Below are positions 1 to 7,356 of a stretch of DNA of 38,533 nucleotides, piece by piece; the first letter of the stretch is position 1; every line of letters starts with the position of its first letter. The notes under the pieces were generated by a model that ran no database searches, was not told the origin of the DNA, and saw nothing but the letters and a program-made list of their open reading frames with translations. This DNA comes from Dehalococcoidia bacterium (GTDB lineage Bacteria > Chloroflexota > Dehalococcoidia > Tepidiformales > Tepidiformaceae), in the NCBI GenBank assembly GCA_020432105.1, contig JAGQGZ010000007.1:1-38533 (forward strand), given 5' to 3'. The translations under genes and the position numbers were made by a program.

Positions 1-1
1 C

Positions 2-544
2 CCCGACGTCTTCAACGTCCTCCTCCAGGTCCTTGACGATGGCCGCCTCACCGATGGCCAGGGCCGCATGGTCGACTTCCGCAACGCCATCCTCGTCATG
101 ACCAGCAACCTTGGCAGCCAGTACATCGTTGAACCCGGCCTCGACCAGCAGACCGTGCACGATCGCGTGATGGCCGCTGTCCAGGGCCACTTTCGTCCTG
201 AATTCCTTAACCGCGTCGACGACATCATCGTCTTCACTCAGCTCACCGAGGCCCACCTCCTCAGCATCGTCGACATTCAGCTGGAACGCGTCGTCAAGCG
301 ACTCGCCGACCGCCGCATCACGCTTGAGATTTCAACCGAGGCGAAGCAGGCACTCGCCCGGCAGGGCTACGACCCGCTGTACGGTGCTCGCCCGCTCAAG
401 CGTGTCATCCAGACCGAAGTCCTCGACCGCCTGGCTATGGAGATCCTCGAAGGCCGCCTCCATGAAGGCACCGTCGCCGCCGTTGACTACGACGGCCAAC
501 GGTTCGTCTTTCGGGAGGTCCTTGTGGGCGAAGCGGTCGCCTAA
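2..544 (+). CDS. clpB: ClpB/ClpA-type AAA+ chaperone, C-terminal part (5' truncated by window)
   Basis: Open from the window edge, giving 180 C-terminal residues. It starts just after the Walker B region of the second AAA+ module ([22 protein letters not shown]), continues through the sensor-1 segment ([10 protein letters not shown]) and the conserved [15 protein letters not shown] arginine-finger region. It ends with the D2 small domain, including the sensor-2 motif [10 protein letters not shown]. This signature belongs to ClpB and ClpA/ClpC-type Hsp100 ATPases, which thread aggregated or tagged proteins through a hexameric pore in the cytoplasm. The C-terminus ([18 protein letters not shown]) looks like ClpB, with no ClpP-binding loop visible in the part present; the discriminating middle domain is outside the window. 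Its stop codon interlocks with that of the convergent sigma factor gene (positions 541-544). The family is certain; ClpB rather than ClpC is likely. Confidence 0.9.
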   Translation, partial: PDVFNVLLQVLDDGRLTDGQGRMVDFRNAILVMTSNLGSQYIVEPGLDQQTVHDRVMAAVQGHFRPEFLNRVDDIIVFTQLTEAHLLSIVDIQLERVVKRLADRRITLEISTEAKQALARQGYDPLYGARPLKRVIQTEVLDRLAMEILEGRLHEGTVAAVDYDGQRFVFREVLVGEAVA

Positions 545-1170
545 GCCACCGCACAGAGTTCGCGTAGCCGCGTGAGGGCCCGGGCTTGCCGGGCCTTCAC
601 TGCGTCCACCGTCGTGTTCAGGGCCGCCGCCGTCTCCTCCAGGTTCAACCCGTGCACGAACCGCAGCGTCACCACCTCGGCCTGGCTCCCCGGCAACTGC
701 TCAACCGCCCTCAGTAGATCCAGCATCTCTGCCGAAAGCTGATCCTCCACGGGACGGTCGTAGGCTTCGAGAGAAAGGTGCGGCGGCCGCCGGAACCAGC
801 GCCGGCGGTGGCTCGCAACCACGTTTCGCGCGATCCCGAAGAGCCACGCTCGCGGCGGCAGGCCCCGGTCTTCGTAGGTGCCGGCATGTCTCCAGGCCTC
901 CTCGAATACCTCGCCCGTGATGTCCTCAGCCGTCTCCGGGTCGCCCATCCGTGACCGCACATACCGGAAGATCGCCGGCATCTCCGCCTCAAACAGCGAC
1001 GACCAGGCATCCGGGTCCCGTTCCTGTAGGGCCCTGGCCGGAACCCGGGTGACAGGTTCCGCCGCCGGGAAGCTGTCGAGTGCAGCAAGCACCCATCCCA
1101 GCTTCTGCAGCAGACGCTCGATCGGTGAACCCGGGAGCCACGGCGTGTCGAACGGTATCGTGCCGCTCAA
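541..1170 (-). CDS. ECF-type RNA polymerase sigma factor
   Basis: This 209-residue protein has the two-domain layout of extracytoplasmic-function sigma factors. Region 2 lies at about residues 57-125 ([26 protein letters not shown], then [19 protein letters not shown]) and region 4 at about 150-205 ([41 protein letters not shown], a helix-turn-helix for the -35 element). About 50 extra residues precede region 2. The start is a TTG overlapping the stop of the upstream gene (TTGA). A GGGAGG ribosome-binding site lies 6 nt upstream, inside that gene, so the two are translationally coupled. It is the last gene of a five-gene minus-strand operon. By family knowledge it should be held inactive by the membrane protein encoded just upstream and direct transcription of its own operon; that role is inference. 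Family call is very secure. Confidence 0.92.
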   Translation of the reverse strand: MSGTIPFDTPWLPGSPIERLLQKLGWVLAALDSFPAAEPVTRVPARALQERDPDAWSSLFEAEMPAIFRYVRSRMGDPETAEDITGEVFEEAWRHAGTYEDRGLPPRAWLFGIARNVVASHRRRWFRRPPHLSLEAYDRPVEDQLSAEMLDLLRAVEQLPGSQAEVVTLRFVHGLNLEETAAALNTTVDAVKARQARALTRLRELCAVA

Positions 1171-2003
1171 CTGCCACCTCCCCCGGAGTCATCGTCAGCA
1201 TCGTCACTGTGGGTCTCGCGTTTGACTTCCGGGTCGATCAGGCCCTTCTCCACATCGGCTTTGAACTTCACCGTCGTGGTTCCCGACTCAAACCGAACCT
1301 CGATGTCCTCGCCCACACCCTCGACTATCTCCACGTCCCAGCCGCTTGCTGGCTGTGTCGAGACCACTTCCAGGAGCACGCCCGCCCGGCGAAGCGTCAC
1401 CGTCCCTGCTTCCAGCGCGCCGAACGTCTGCAGCCCCGCGGCGGTCGTTGAGATCGGTGTTGCCGGCGGTGTGCCATCCGGGGTCGCTGATGCACCGGGT
1501 GTCCCCGCGCCCGCGACTTCCTCAGTCGCCGATGCCGTGGGCTCGGGCGTCTCAGCACCTGGCGTGGGCGACGCGTCGCCAGCAGTCTCCCCGCCGTCAC
1601 TTGCTGTGCCCCGGGCCGGGTTCAGGTTGCGCACGACATTTACGACAATTTCTGTCGCGTTCCCCGCATCTCGTGCCGCATCGGCAGGGGTGTATCCCGT
1701 GGCCGCACTTCCCGCGCCAAGTCCCACGAGCAACACAGCGCCCGCAGCCAGCCGCTGCATTGCCGGCGTCGCCAGCCATGGGGGCAAGAGCCCTGCGAAC
1801 CCACGCGGTCGTCCTCCGCGTTCCAGGAAAGCTTCGAATCGACCGCGCATCTGGCGCGTCGCTCCCGTCGAGGGCCCTCTAGGGGTCAGCCGTGGCAGCA
1901 ACTGCGAGTATCGCAGCGCCTCGCGCTCAGCATCCGTCCTCGGCGCGGTTCGTCCCCCCAGCACCTCCTCAAGGTGGTCGGGCCGGAACGGATCAGCCGG
2001 CAC
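1167..2003 (-). CDS. Putative one-TM anti-sigma factor with acidic C-terminal tail
   Basis: 278 residues, GTG start. I do not recognise a named domain. The N-terminal ~80 residues are cytoplasm-like and charged (DPFRPDHLEEVLGG, DAEREALRYSQLLPRL). One membrane segment follows at about 83-103, then a long low-complexity Ala/Thr/Pro/Glu linker (about 120-185), a compact folded-looking segment (about 186-255, GVLLEVVSTQPASGWDVEIVEG and DIEVRFESGTTTVKFK) and an acidic/glycine tail ([12 protein letters not shown]). A single-TM protein translationally coupled to an ECF sigma factor is the classic anti-sigma arrangement, so that is the working call. No zinc-binding HxxxCxxC motif is visible, so it is not a ZAS-type anti-sigma. 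The start overlaps the end of the heme-protein gene by 11 bp. Its acidic tail echoes the Asp-rich first gene of the operon. Confidence 0.6.
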   Translation of the reverse strand: MPADPFRPDHLEEVLGGRTAPRTDAEREALRYSQLLPRLTPRGPSTGATRQMRGRFEAFLERGGRPRGFAGLLPPWLATPAMQRLAAGAVLLVGLGAGSAATGYTPADAARDAGNATEIVVNVVRNLNPARGTASDGGETAGDASPTPGAETPEPTASATEEVAGAGTPGASATPDGTPPATPISTTAAGLQTFGALEAGTVTLRRAGVLLEVVSTQPASGWDVEIVEGVGEDIEVRFESGTTTVKFKADVEKGLIDPEVKRETHSDDADDDSGGGGS

Positions 2004-2652
2004 GGGTTTCCGCCTGCGCCCGGGATCGGCTCGGACGTACGTACGTTAGCCGCGTCGTGAGTGCCCCCGCGAGCAAAGCGAACGTCACCACGTACATGCC
2101 TGCTACCCACACTTCCCCGCTATCGCTCCCCATTTGCACCCCGTGCCACAACGCGGCCACGTAGGCCAACAGTGACGTGAGGTGGATCGTTCGCCACATC
2201 CTCATCCCAATCCGGTTTCGGAACCAGAACGAGAACGAAACGAGAGCAAACATGTACAGCGCGATCGTCCCCAGCCCGGCCAGCGCTGGCTCATAGTACG
2301 AAGCGAACGGCACGGCAATGTCGATCAGGCCGAACGAGGTGAATCCGTCCGGAATCAGCAGGAGCGCGTGCCCCGCCCCGAGCGCCAGTCCCGTGAGGGC
2401 CAACGCCTGGTGCCAGGCAAGCAGGCGGGCCCTGCCCACGAAACCGTCCAGCCACGCCGATGACATCAGGAGGCCGGTCACCAGCGAACCCCACACCGCC
2501 AAATACGCGGCCAGCCCGGCCGCACGCGATGCATACCAGGCCCCGTGACCGCCGGCATCAGGAAACAGGTCATACCCCAACTGTCCAACAAGTGCGGCCC
2601 CACCCGCCATGCCCAGCAGGGCCGCAATCGCAAGGGCCATAGGTACCTTCAT
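1993..2652 (-). CDS. Ferric-reductase-like transmembrane heme protein
   Basis: About 219 residues from ATG 2652, which overlaps the upstream stop as TGATG; a GTG one codon earlier is possible. It is a polytopic membrane protein with six hydrophobic segments. Two helices carry the paired histidines typical of the ferric-reductase/cytochrome-b-like superfamily: H82 and H96 in LLAWHQALALTGLALGAGHALLL, and H158 and H171 in the IHLTSLLAYVAALWHG segment (numbered from the preceding GTG). These would ligate two b-type hemes across the membrane. No FAD/NAD-binding domain follows, as in MsrQ/YedZ-like and other membrane-only members, so electrons must come from or go to a partner. It lies between a small membrane protein and the anti-sigma-like protein in one operon, suggesting a redox or iron-linked function for the regulated system. 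The substrate cannot be told from sequence. Confidence 0.8.
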   Translation of the reverse strand: MKVPMALAIAALLGMAGGAALVGQLGYDLFPDAGGHGAWYASRAAGLAAYLAVWGSLVTGLLMSSAWLDGFVGRARLLAWHQALALTGLALGAGHALLLIPDGFTSFGLIDIAVPFASYYEPALAGLGTIALYMFALVSFSFWFRNRIGMRMWRTIHLTSLLAYVAALWHGVQMGSDSGEVWVAGMYVVTFALLAGALTTRLTYVRPSRSRAQAETRAG

Positions 2653-2897
2653 CACGAACCCCTCGAGACAGCCCGGCGTGGTACCGGCCTCGTCGGGACG
2701 CGCCCCTGGCTGGCCGGTTCGGCTGTCAACCGTGACTGCACGGCCGCATCCGTCGTCCCCGGCGAAAGGCCCGCGGCGTCCGGCGTCGACGAACTGGCGA
2801 TCTGCAACCAGATCGCCAGGAACGCAATAACGCTCCCCAGGACCACGCCGAGCCGTGTACCCGGGAAACGAATTCCGCGGCGTCGCTTAGTCGTCAT
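2652..2897 (-). CDS. Small single-TM membrane protein, unknown function
   Basis: 81 residues starting at ATG 2897 inside the end of the Asp/His-rich gene (8-11 bp overlap); ATG 2900 is also possible. It has a very basic N-terminus (MTTKRRRGIRFPGTR), one hydrophobic helix (LGVVLGSVIAFLAIWLQIA, about 16-34) and a hydrophilic Ser/Thr/Pro/Arg-rich tail of about 45 residues. The positive-inside rule puts the tail outside the cell. The reading frame is open much further upstream but only through low-complexity Thr/Met residues read out of frame from the GAY repeat, so the short start is preferred. Overlaps on both sides support a real, translationally coupled gene. I do not recognise a family; an accessory subunit for the heme protein is a guess. 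Confidence 0.6.
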   Translation of the reverse strand: MTTKRRRGIRFPGTRLGVVLGSVIAFLAIWLQIASSSTPDAAGLSPGTTDAAVQSRLTAEPASQGRVPTRPVPRRAVSRGS

Positions 2898-3285
2898 CAT
2901 CGTCCCGGTCGTCACCGCGATGGTGATCGTCGTCGTCGTCGTGGTCATCGCCATCCCGATCGTCGTCGTCATCGTGGCCATCGCCATGGTGATCGTCGTC
3001 GTCATCATCGTGGCTGTCGTCGTCCCAATCGTCGTCGTCGTGGCCGTCGTCATCCCAGTCGTCGTCGTCCCAATCGTCGTCCCAATCGGCACTCGCCGCC
3101 GGCAGGTCGAACTGCGAACTCACCAGGTCGCTGCCAACGGCATCCCGCGTCGACGATTCAGCGACGTCGCCCTGCCCTTCGGAGTCTCCCCCGAGCACGC
3201 CCTGGTCCATCGCTACCGCACCTACAGCCCCTGCCGATAGCACCGTCGCGACCAGTGCAGCCCCCAACGAAGTGACTCTGTTCAT
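2887..3285 (-). CDS. Exported Asp/His-rich low-complexity protein
   Basis: 132 residues. Residues 1-27 look like a signal peptide (NRVTSLGAALVATVLSAGAVGAVA). A short linker follows, and from about residue 67 to the end the protein is almost entirely Asp with interspersed His (8), Trp (4) and Gly. It is organised as imperfect repeats such as DWDDDWDDDD, GHDDDDWDDD and SHDDDDDDHH. Such composition is expected to bind divalent or trivalent metals (Ca, Fe, Cu, Zn) outside the membrane, but no known domain is recognised. TGAGGGAG (about 3298-3305) lies 12 nt upstream of the ATG. It is the first gene of the ECF sigma operon and ends inside the next gene. Because the antisense frames of the repeat are also open, ORF calling here is tricky; signal peptide, ribosome-binding site and overlap favour this frame. 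Confidence 0.7.
   Translation of the reverse strand: MNRVTSLGAALVATVLSAGAVGAVAMDQGVLGGDSEGQGDVAESSTRDAVGSDLVSSQFDLPAASADWDDDWDDDDWDDDGHDDDDWDDDSHDDDDDDHHGDGHDDDDDRDGDDHDDDDDHHRGDDRDDDDD
2893..3085. repeat. GAY trinucleotide-type repeat tract (GTC/ATC on plus strand)
   Basis: Nearly uninterrupted GTC/ATC/GTG triplets on the plus strand (GAC/GAT/CAC on the minus strand), encoding the Asp/His stretch of the minus-strand protein. It is an imperfect microsatellite-like tract that could change length by slippage in units of three bases without breaking the frame. It also leaves all antisense frames open, creating spurious hydrophobic Val/Ile ORFs on the plus strand. Confidence 0.75.
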
Positions 3286-3326
3286 GGCTCTTGTGTTCTC
3301 CCTCAGGTTGTGATGGAAAGCACATG

Positions 3327-3355
3327 GTCATCTCGGCCCGAAAAGAGTCGTTCCC
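3327..3355 (-). promoter_or_regulatory. Possible ECF-type promoter for the sigma operon
   Basis: On the minus strand a GGGAAC box (3355-3350) resembles the AAC-containing -35 element of many ECF sigma factors. It lies about 65 nt upstream of the first ATG of the operon, in the 240-bp divergent spacer. The region about 17 nt downstream (GAGATGAC) is not a convincing consensus -10, so this is a weak candidate for autoregulation by the operon's own sigma factor. Confidence 0.25.
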
Positions 3356-3526
3356 TTTCCGAAAATCTTCCCAGCCCCAAAGTGGCCGTTGCCGGTAGAT
3401 GCCCGGTCGCTGGAGAAGGTGCCTGTCCACACCGAACGTGTCACGCCGCGAGGCCCTCTGCCAACGCTGTTGGATCGCTCGCTTTACGCTTGGGAAATAC
3501 CCGTGCCGCATCGCCGTTCCATACTC

Positions 3527-4474
3527 ATGTCAATGCGACCCGCACCGCTCGCTATCGCCCTTGCCGGCACGTTGCTCTTGCTCGTCACCGCCTGCGCACC
3601 CGACGACTCCGGTGCTCGCAGTGCTGTTTCCATCGCCACCGCGACGCCGGTCGAAACGCCCACGCCATTGCCCACACCTTCCCCAACTCCGACGCCGGTT
3701 CCCCCGAGGGACTCGCCGGGCTGTACCACGCGCCTCGCCCTCGCCCGCCAGATGGCACAGGACATCGAGGTCGCGCTCGAAGGCTACGAGGCCGAATGGG
3801 GATTCGCCTTCATCGACGTCGCCTGCAAGGGCACTGTCTCAATTCACCCCGAATACTCCCAGTACGCAGCCTCTGCCGGGAAGATCGTCAGCGTGATCGC
3901 GGTCCTCCAGGCCGTTCAGCGTGGGGACCTACCGCTCGAAGAGGTCGATCAGTCGGTGATCCAGATCCTCACCCTGAGCCTCGACGAGCCGGCAGACTAC
4001 ATCGAGACCTTCCTTGAGCCAGGTGCGCTCAACGCCGTGCTCGACCAGGCAGGCACCCTCAGCGCCCGGATCGACACGACCTGGCGCGAGACCAATATCT
4101 CGGCCACCGACCTTGCCCGTCTCTGGGCCGCGCTCGTCAATGGCCAGCTCCTCAACGAGGAACTCACCGCCTACCTGCTGAAATACACGCGCGAGACGGT
4201 CATCCCGGAGGGATTCGAAACTTTCCCGGATAGCGATTTCGAACTTGACGGCTACCGGTATGGGCAAAAGGCCGGCTACTTCGTCTCCGATGGCGTCCCT
4301 TACTTCTTCGTCGGCGCCGGCTACCTCAACCACGAAGCGACCGGCGACTACTTCATCCCCGTGATCGTCATCGAGACTGAGATCGAAGACCTGCTCGATC
4401 CCCGGCGGTTCCTCGTCTTCCCGGTTGTCGTCGACTACGTCGAGCAAATGGTCGCAACTGGAGAATCCCGATGA
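3527..4474 (+). CDS. Lipoprotein with class A beta-lactamase-like serine hydrolase domain
   Basis: 315 residues from ATG 3527. The frame is open further upstream, but this start directly precedes a lipoprotein signal peptide (MRPAPLAIALAGTLLLLVTAC, lipid-modified Cys about residue 23). A Thr/Pro-rich linker (about 38-62) follows, then a serine-hydrolase fold. S116-A-G-K119 fits the SxxK nucleophile motif and K248-A-G250 the KTG-like triad. The segment TNISATDLARLW is typical of the class A beta-lactamase/transpeptidase-like family (beta-lactamase2). It should be anchored outside the membrane and act on peptidoglycan or related amides/esters. The canonical SDN and the Glu of the omega loop are not evident, so true beta-lactamase activity is doubtful; an esterase or D,D-peptidase-like role is more likely. 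It is transcribed divergently from the sigma operon. Confidence 0.75.
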   Translation: MSMRPAPLAIALAGTLLLLVTACAPDDSGARSAVSIATATPVETPTPLPTPSPTPTPVPPRDSPGCTTRLALARQMAQDIEVALEGYEAEWGFAFIDVACKGTVSIHPEYSQYAASAGKIVSVIAVLQAVQRGDLPLEEVDQSVIQILTLSLDEPADYIETFLEPGALNAVLDQAGTLSARIDTTWRETNISATDLARLWAALVNGQLLNEELTAYLLKYTRETVIPEGFETFPDSDFELDGYRYGQKAGYFVSDGVPYFFVGAGYLNHEATGDYFIPVIVIETEIEDLLDPRRFLVFPVVVDYVEQMVATGESR

Positions 4475-4530
4475 CGCTGTACGGCGCAGCGGGTTACGAT
4501 GCTTCGCATGCTCCGAACTATCGCTGAAGC

Positions 4531-5955
4531 ATGGCTGTAGAACAGGCCCCGGCCGCGCCCGTCCCGGCGCCTCGCGTCACCTGGCGCTCGGCCCTGAACC
4601 GTCGCCAGTGGAGCCGAACCTTCACGTCCCTGCAAGAACGCGAATACGCCTGGTACTTTGCCGGCAATCTCGCCTTCTTCATGGGCATGCAGATGCAGCA
4701 GATTCTCCGTGGCTTCCTTGCCTACGACATCACCGGCAATGCCACCTCACTCGCCTGGATGGCAGCCAGTGTGGCTATTCCTATGCTTGTCGTTGCTCCC
4801 TTCGGTGGCGTCACTGCCGACCGCGTAAACAAGCGTACGTTGCTTATCGTCACCCAGACCGTGGCCGCCATTGCGAGCCTCGTCATCGCCGTCCTCATCA
4901 TCACCGGCCTCATCGAATTCTGGCACCTCGTCACCATCTCCTTCGCCACAGGCCTCGTCTTCAGCTTCAACATGCCCGCCCGCCAGGCCCTGGTGCCCAG
5001 CCTCGTTCCCCAGCACAAGCTCATGAACGCCATCTCCCTCCAGATGGGCGGCATGAACCTCACCCGCATTCTTGCCCCGGCAGCCGGCGGCCTCCTTGCT
5101 GCTCCCCTCGGGATCGGCTGGGTTTACGCCATCACCTTCGTCCTCTTCATGGTCGCTGTTGCCAGCGAATTCCACCTTCCCAAGCACGGCATGCTCTCCC
5201 AGAACGAGCGCAAATCCTTCAAGGAGGATTTCACCGCCGGGTTCCGCTACATCGCCCAGGAGCCGACGATTCGCCTGCTCATGACCGCGGCCCTCGTCAT
5301 GCCGCTCTTCGGATTTCCCCTCCAGCAACTCCTCCCCGTCTTCGCCGAAGACGTCTTCGACCGCGGCACTCTTGGCCTTGGTCTCCTTGCTGCCGCCATG
5401 GGTATCGGCGGTCTCGCCGGCGCCATGGTCTCCGCCAACCTCGAGAATCAGCCCTACAAGGGCAGGCTCATGCTCCTCGGCGGCATCATCATGGGGGTCT
5501 TCATCATCGCCTTCGCCGCTACCCCCATCTTCCCCCTCGCACTCGTCCTGCTCATCGCTATGGGCGTTGGCCAGATGCTCTTCCAGGCAACCAACAACAC
5601 CGCCATCCAGTCCATCGTCCCCGCCGAAGTTCGCGGCCGCGTCATGTCCGTCATGATGATGTCCTTTGGTCTTATGCCGCTCGGCGTCATCCCCGTGGCG
5701 ATCCTCTCCGACAGGATCGGCCCGGGTCCGGCACTCGCTATCTCCGCCACGTTCCTCTTTGGCGCCCTTGCCCTCCTCTGGGGCAGCAGCGCCCGGCTCC
5801 GAAACCTCCGTCTCGACGTGGCCGAAGCCGCCGAACTCTCACCGGTTCGCGCAGCCCAGCTTGTTGCCGAAGGCAAGCTCACCCAGGAAGAAGCCGACCG
5901 AATGACAGGCAAGGTCGTCGCCGGCCGTCCCTCCGCCCTCGAACCCGGCCGCTAG
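4531..5955 (+). CDS. MFS transporter (EntS-like, MFS_3 type)
   Basis: 474 residues with about 12 hydrophobic segments. After the first helix pair it has D-I-T-G-N and APFGGVTADRVNKR, the MFS motif A between TM2 and TM3. FSFNMPARQALVPSLV in TM5 and the following loop is typical of the enterobactin-exporter-like MFS subgroup. The N-terminal ~35 residues are Ala/Pro-rich, and a short C-terminal cytoplasmic tail (LSPVRAAQLVAEGKLTQEEADRM) resembles a SHOCT-like helix pair. Proton-coupled efflux of a small molecule is the family role; the substrate cannot be read. A TACGAT box (4495-4500) might be the -10; there is no clear ribosome-binding site. It is clearly a paralogue of the transporter at 25300 (shared WHLVT, SF-TG and PARQA motifs). 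Confidence 0.88.
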   Translation: MAVEQAPAAPVPAPRVTWRSALNRRQWSRTFTSLQEREYAWYFAGNLAFFMGMQMQQILRGFLAYDITGNATSLAWMAASVAIPMLVVAPFGGVTADRVNKRTLLIVTQTVAAIASLVIAVLIITGLIEFWHLVTISFATGLVFSFNMPARQALVPSLVPQHKLMNAISLQMGGMNLTRILAPAAGGLLAAPLGIGWVYAITFVLFMVAVASEFHLPKHGMLSQNERKSFKEDFTAGFRYIAQEPTIRLLMTAALVMPLFGFPLQQLLPVFAEDVFDRGTLGLGLLAAAMGIGGLAGAMVSANLENQPYKGRLMLLGGIIMGVFIIAFAATPIFPLALVLLIAMGVGQMLFQATNNTAIQSIVPAEVRGRVMSVMMMSFGLMPLGVIPVAILSDRIGPGPALAISATFLFGALALLWGSSARLRNLRLDVAEAAELSPVRAAQLVAEGKLTQEEADRMTGKVVAGRPSALEPGR

Positions 5956-5984
5956 ATCTGCGTAAAGCGAGCGGTTTCCCCGAT

Positions 5985-6012
5985 TTGCCAGAGGCTCCAG
6001 CATCCATATCGT
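5985..6012 (+). promoter_or_regulatory. Candidate sigma-70 promoter for second MFS gene
   Basis: TTGCCA (5985-5990), a 16-nt spacer, then TATCGT (6007-6012), located in the 117-bp gap ahead of the second MFS gene. The -35 matches 5 of 6 and the -10 4 of 6 consensus positions. Predicted by eye only. Confidence 0.3.
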
Positions 6013-6072
6013 AGGCAGTGTCATAGCCAACGCCGAAGGCGAACACTCTGCGCGCCCCGCCGCGCGATTGGA

Positions 6073-7338
6073 ATGCTTCAGCTGTCTCAGTCCGTACGCC
6101 GAGCCGTGATTCCCTTCTATTCCATCCGGCTGCTCAGCCAATCCGGCCAGGGCATCTTCATCGCGGCCCTTTTCGTCGTCGTTGGTGGCAGCGATCACCT
6201 GGCGGCCGGCCTCAGCGGCGTTCTCGTTGCCATGATGGCTGCATCACTCATCGCCGGTATCCCCGGCGGCATGCTTGCCGACCGTCTCGGTCCCGTCCGT
6301 GGACTCATTGGCGGCTCCTGGGCCCGCGTGTTGGTTACTGCCGCCGCCGTCCTGCTCGTCGCAAACCCGGTGGTTGCCGTCGGCCTCGCACTCGCCTACT
6401 CCATCGTCTCGCAGGTGTTCTCCTCCGCCGAACTCGCCTTTATTCGCCACCTCGATGCTGCCCGCCCGGCCCGTGGACACGCACTCCTCGTCGTTTTCCA
6501 GTACGCCGGTCAGAGTGCCGGCCTCCTCATATTTGCACCGCTCCTTCACCTCGCCGGCGGGACACAGCTCATGTTCGCCGCCGCCTTTGCCTGCTATCTG
6601 GTCGTCGGCATCCTCTCCCTTTGCCTGAGAATCGGCCCGGTCGCCGGTCCCGCTCGGGTCGTTGCGCGGACGGGCATTTCGATCGGTCCCACGCTGCGCT
6701 TCTTCGGTACTGAACGCTGGGCCGGCTACTCGGCCGTCGTCCTCACCTTCTTCGAACTGGTCGTCAAGGTAATGGTCGTCGCTCTCCCCGTCCTTGCCAT
6801 TGAAGAAATGGGTCTCGGCAAACCCGCCCTCGGGATTCTCGGTGCCGCCGCTATCGCTGGGGGCGGTGTCGGCTTCATCTGGGCCGCTAACATGCGCCCT
6901 GCCCGGGCCGAAGAAGTCCTCCGCCCCATGATGGTCGCGGTCGCCGCCACTTCCGCCCTCTTTGCGACGGCCTCACATGGCTTCCTCAATGGTGCTGGCG
7001 AAACGGGCATTCTCACCGGCCTGGTGCCCCTTGCGCTCGTCAGCGGTCTCACCCTCACCCTTGCCCCAATTGCCGCGCGAGCTGTCCTCACCGGCCGGGC
7101 GCCGATCGAACAACAGGCCAGGGTCTTCGCAACCCAGGGCTTTGCCACCAACCTCGCGGTTGTCATCCCCCTCGCCCTCCTCGGAGTCTCGACCGAAGTG
7201 GCGGGCGCCGGCACGACCTTCTGGCTTCTGGCTGTTGTTGGCGCTGCCAGCATCGCCGCATTCGAACTCCTCAGCTCTCCCGCTCCGGCCCCCGAGTTGG
7301 TGCCGCAGCGCCCCTCCCCGGAGCCTGTGCTCGACTAA
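6073..7338 (+). CDS. MFS transporter
   Basis: 421 residues, polytopic, about 12 hydrophobic segments. GIPGGMLADRLGPVRGLI gives a motif A-like G-x3-D-R loop between TM2 and TM3, and SSAELAFIRHLD sits in TM5 or the following loop. Sequence similarity to the preceding MFS gene is low outside this motif, so it is a separate subfamily. The N-terminus (RRAVIPFYSIRLLSQSGQGIFIAALF) begins directly with the first helix. No cytoplasmic domain is attached. It is followed after 18 bp by the PAP2 gene. Substrate unknown. Confidence 0.82.
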   Translation: MLQLSQSVRRAVIPFYSIRLLSQSGQGIFIAALFVVVGGSDHLAAGLSGVLVAMMAASLIAGIPGGMLADRLGPVRGLIGGSWARVLVTAAAVLLVANPVVAVGLALAYSIVSQVFSSAELAFIRHLDAARPARGHALLVVFQYAGQSAGLLIFAPLLHLAGGTQLMFAAAFACYLVVGILSLCLRIGPVAGPARVVARTGISIGPTLRFFGTERWAGYSAVVLTFFELVVKVMVVALPVLAIEEMGLGKPALGILGAAAIAGGGVGFIWAANMRPARAEEVLRPMMVAVAATSALFATASHGFLNGAGETGILTGLVPLALVSGLTLTLAPIAARAVLTGRAPIEQQARVFATQGFATNLAVVIPLALLGVSTEVAGAGTTFWLLAVVGAASIAAFELLSSPAPAPELVPQRPSPEPVLD

Positions 7339-7344
7339 TCGAAC

Positions 7345-7350
7345 TACACT
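7345..7350 (+). promoter_or_regulatory. TACACT box 6 nt before ATG (leaderless-type start)
   Basis: TACACT is followed by exactly six bases and the ATG of the PAP2 gene, so transcription would begin at or next to the start codon. The same TACACT-N6-ATG arrangement occurs on the minus strand ahead of the gene at 21472. No ribosome-binding site precedes this ATG. Confidence 0.45.
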
Positions 7351-7356
7351 CCTGCC

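Noticed and set aside
1222-2049. 275-codon plus-strand frame opposite the anti-sigma-like gene
   Set aside because: Ser/Pro/Ala-rich shadow; the minus-strand gene has start and stop overlaps with neighbours.
2893-3085. Repeat tract as a CRISPR array
   Set aside because: Trinucleotide repeat without spacers; it is coding.
2545-3240. Plus-strand frame with long Val/Ile-rich stretch resembling a membrane protein
   Set aside because: It is the antisense of the GAY repeat; no ribosome-binding site, and the minus-strand operon is continuous through it.
4425-6014. 529-codon plus-strand frame overlapping the first MFS gene
   Set aside because: Arg/Pro/His-rich shadow in another frame; the MFS frame has membrane helices and motif A.
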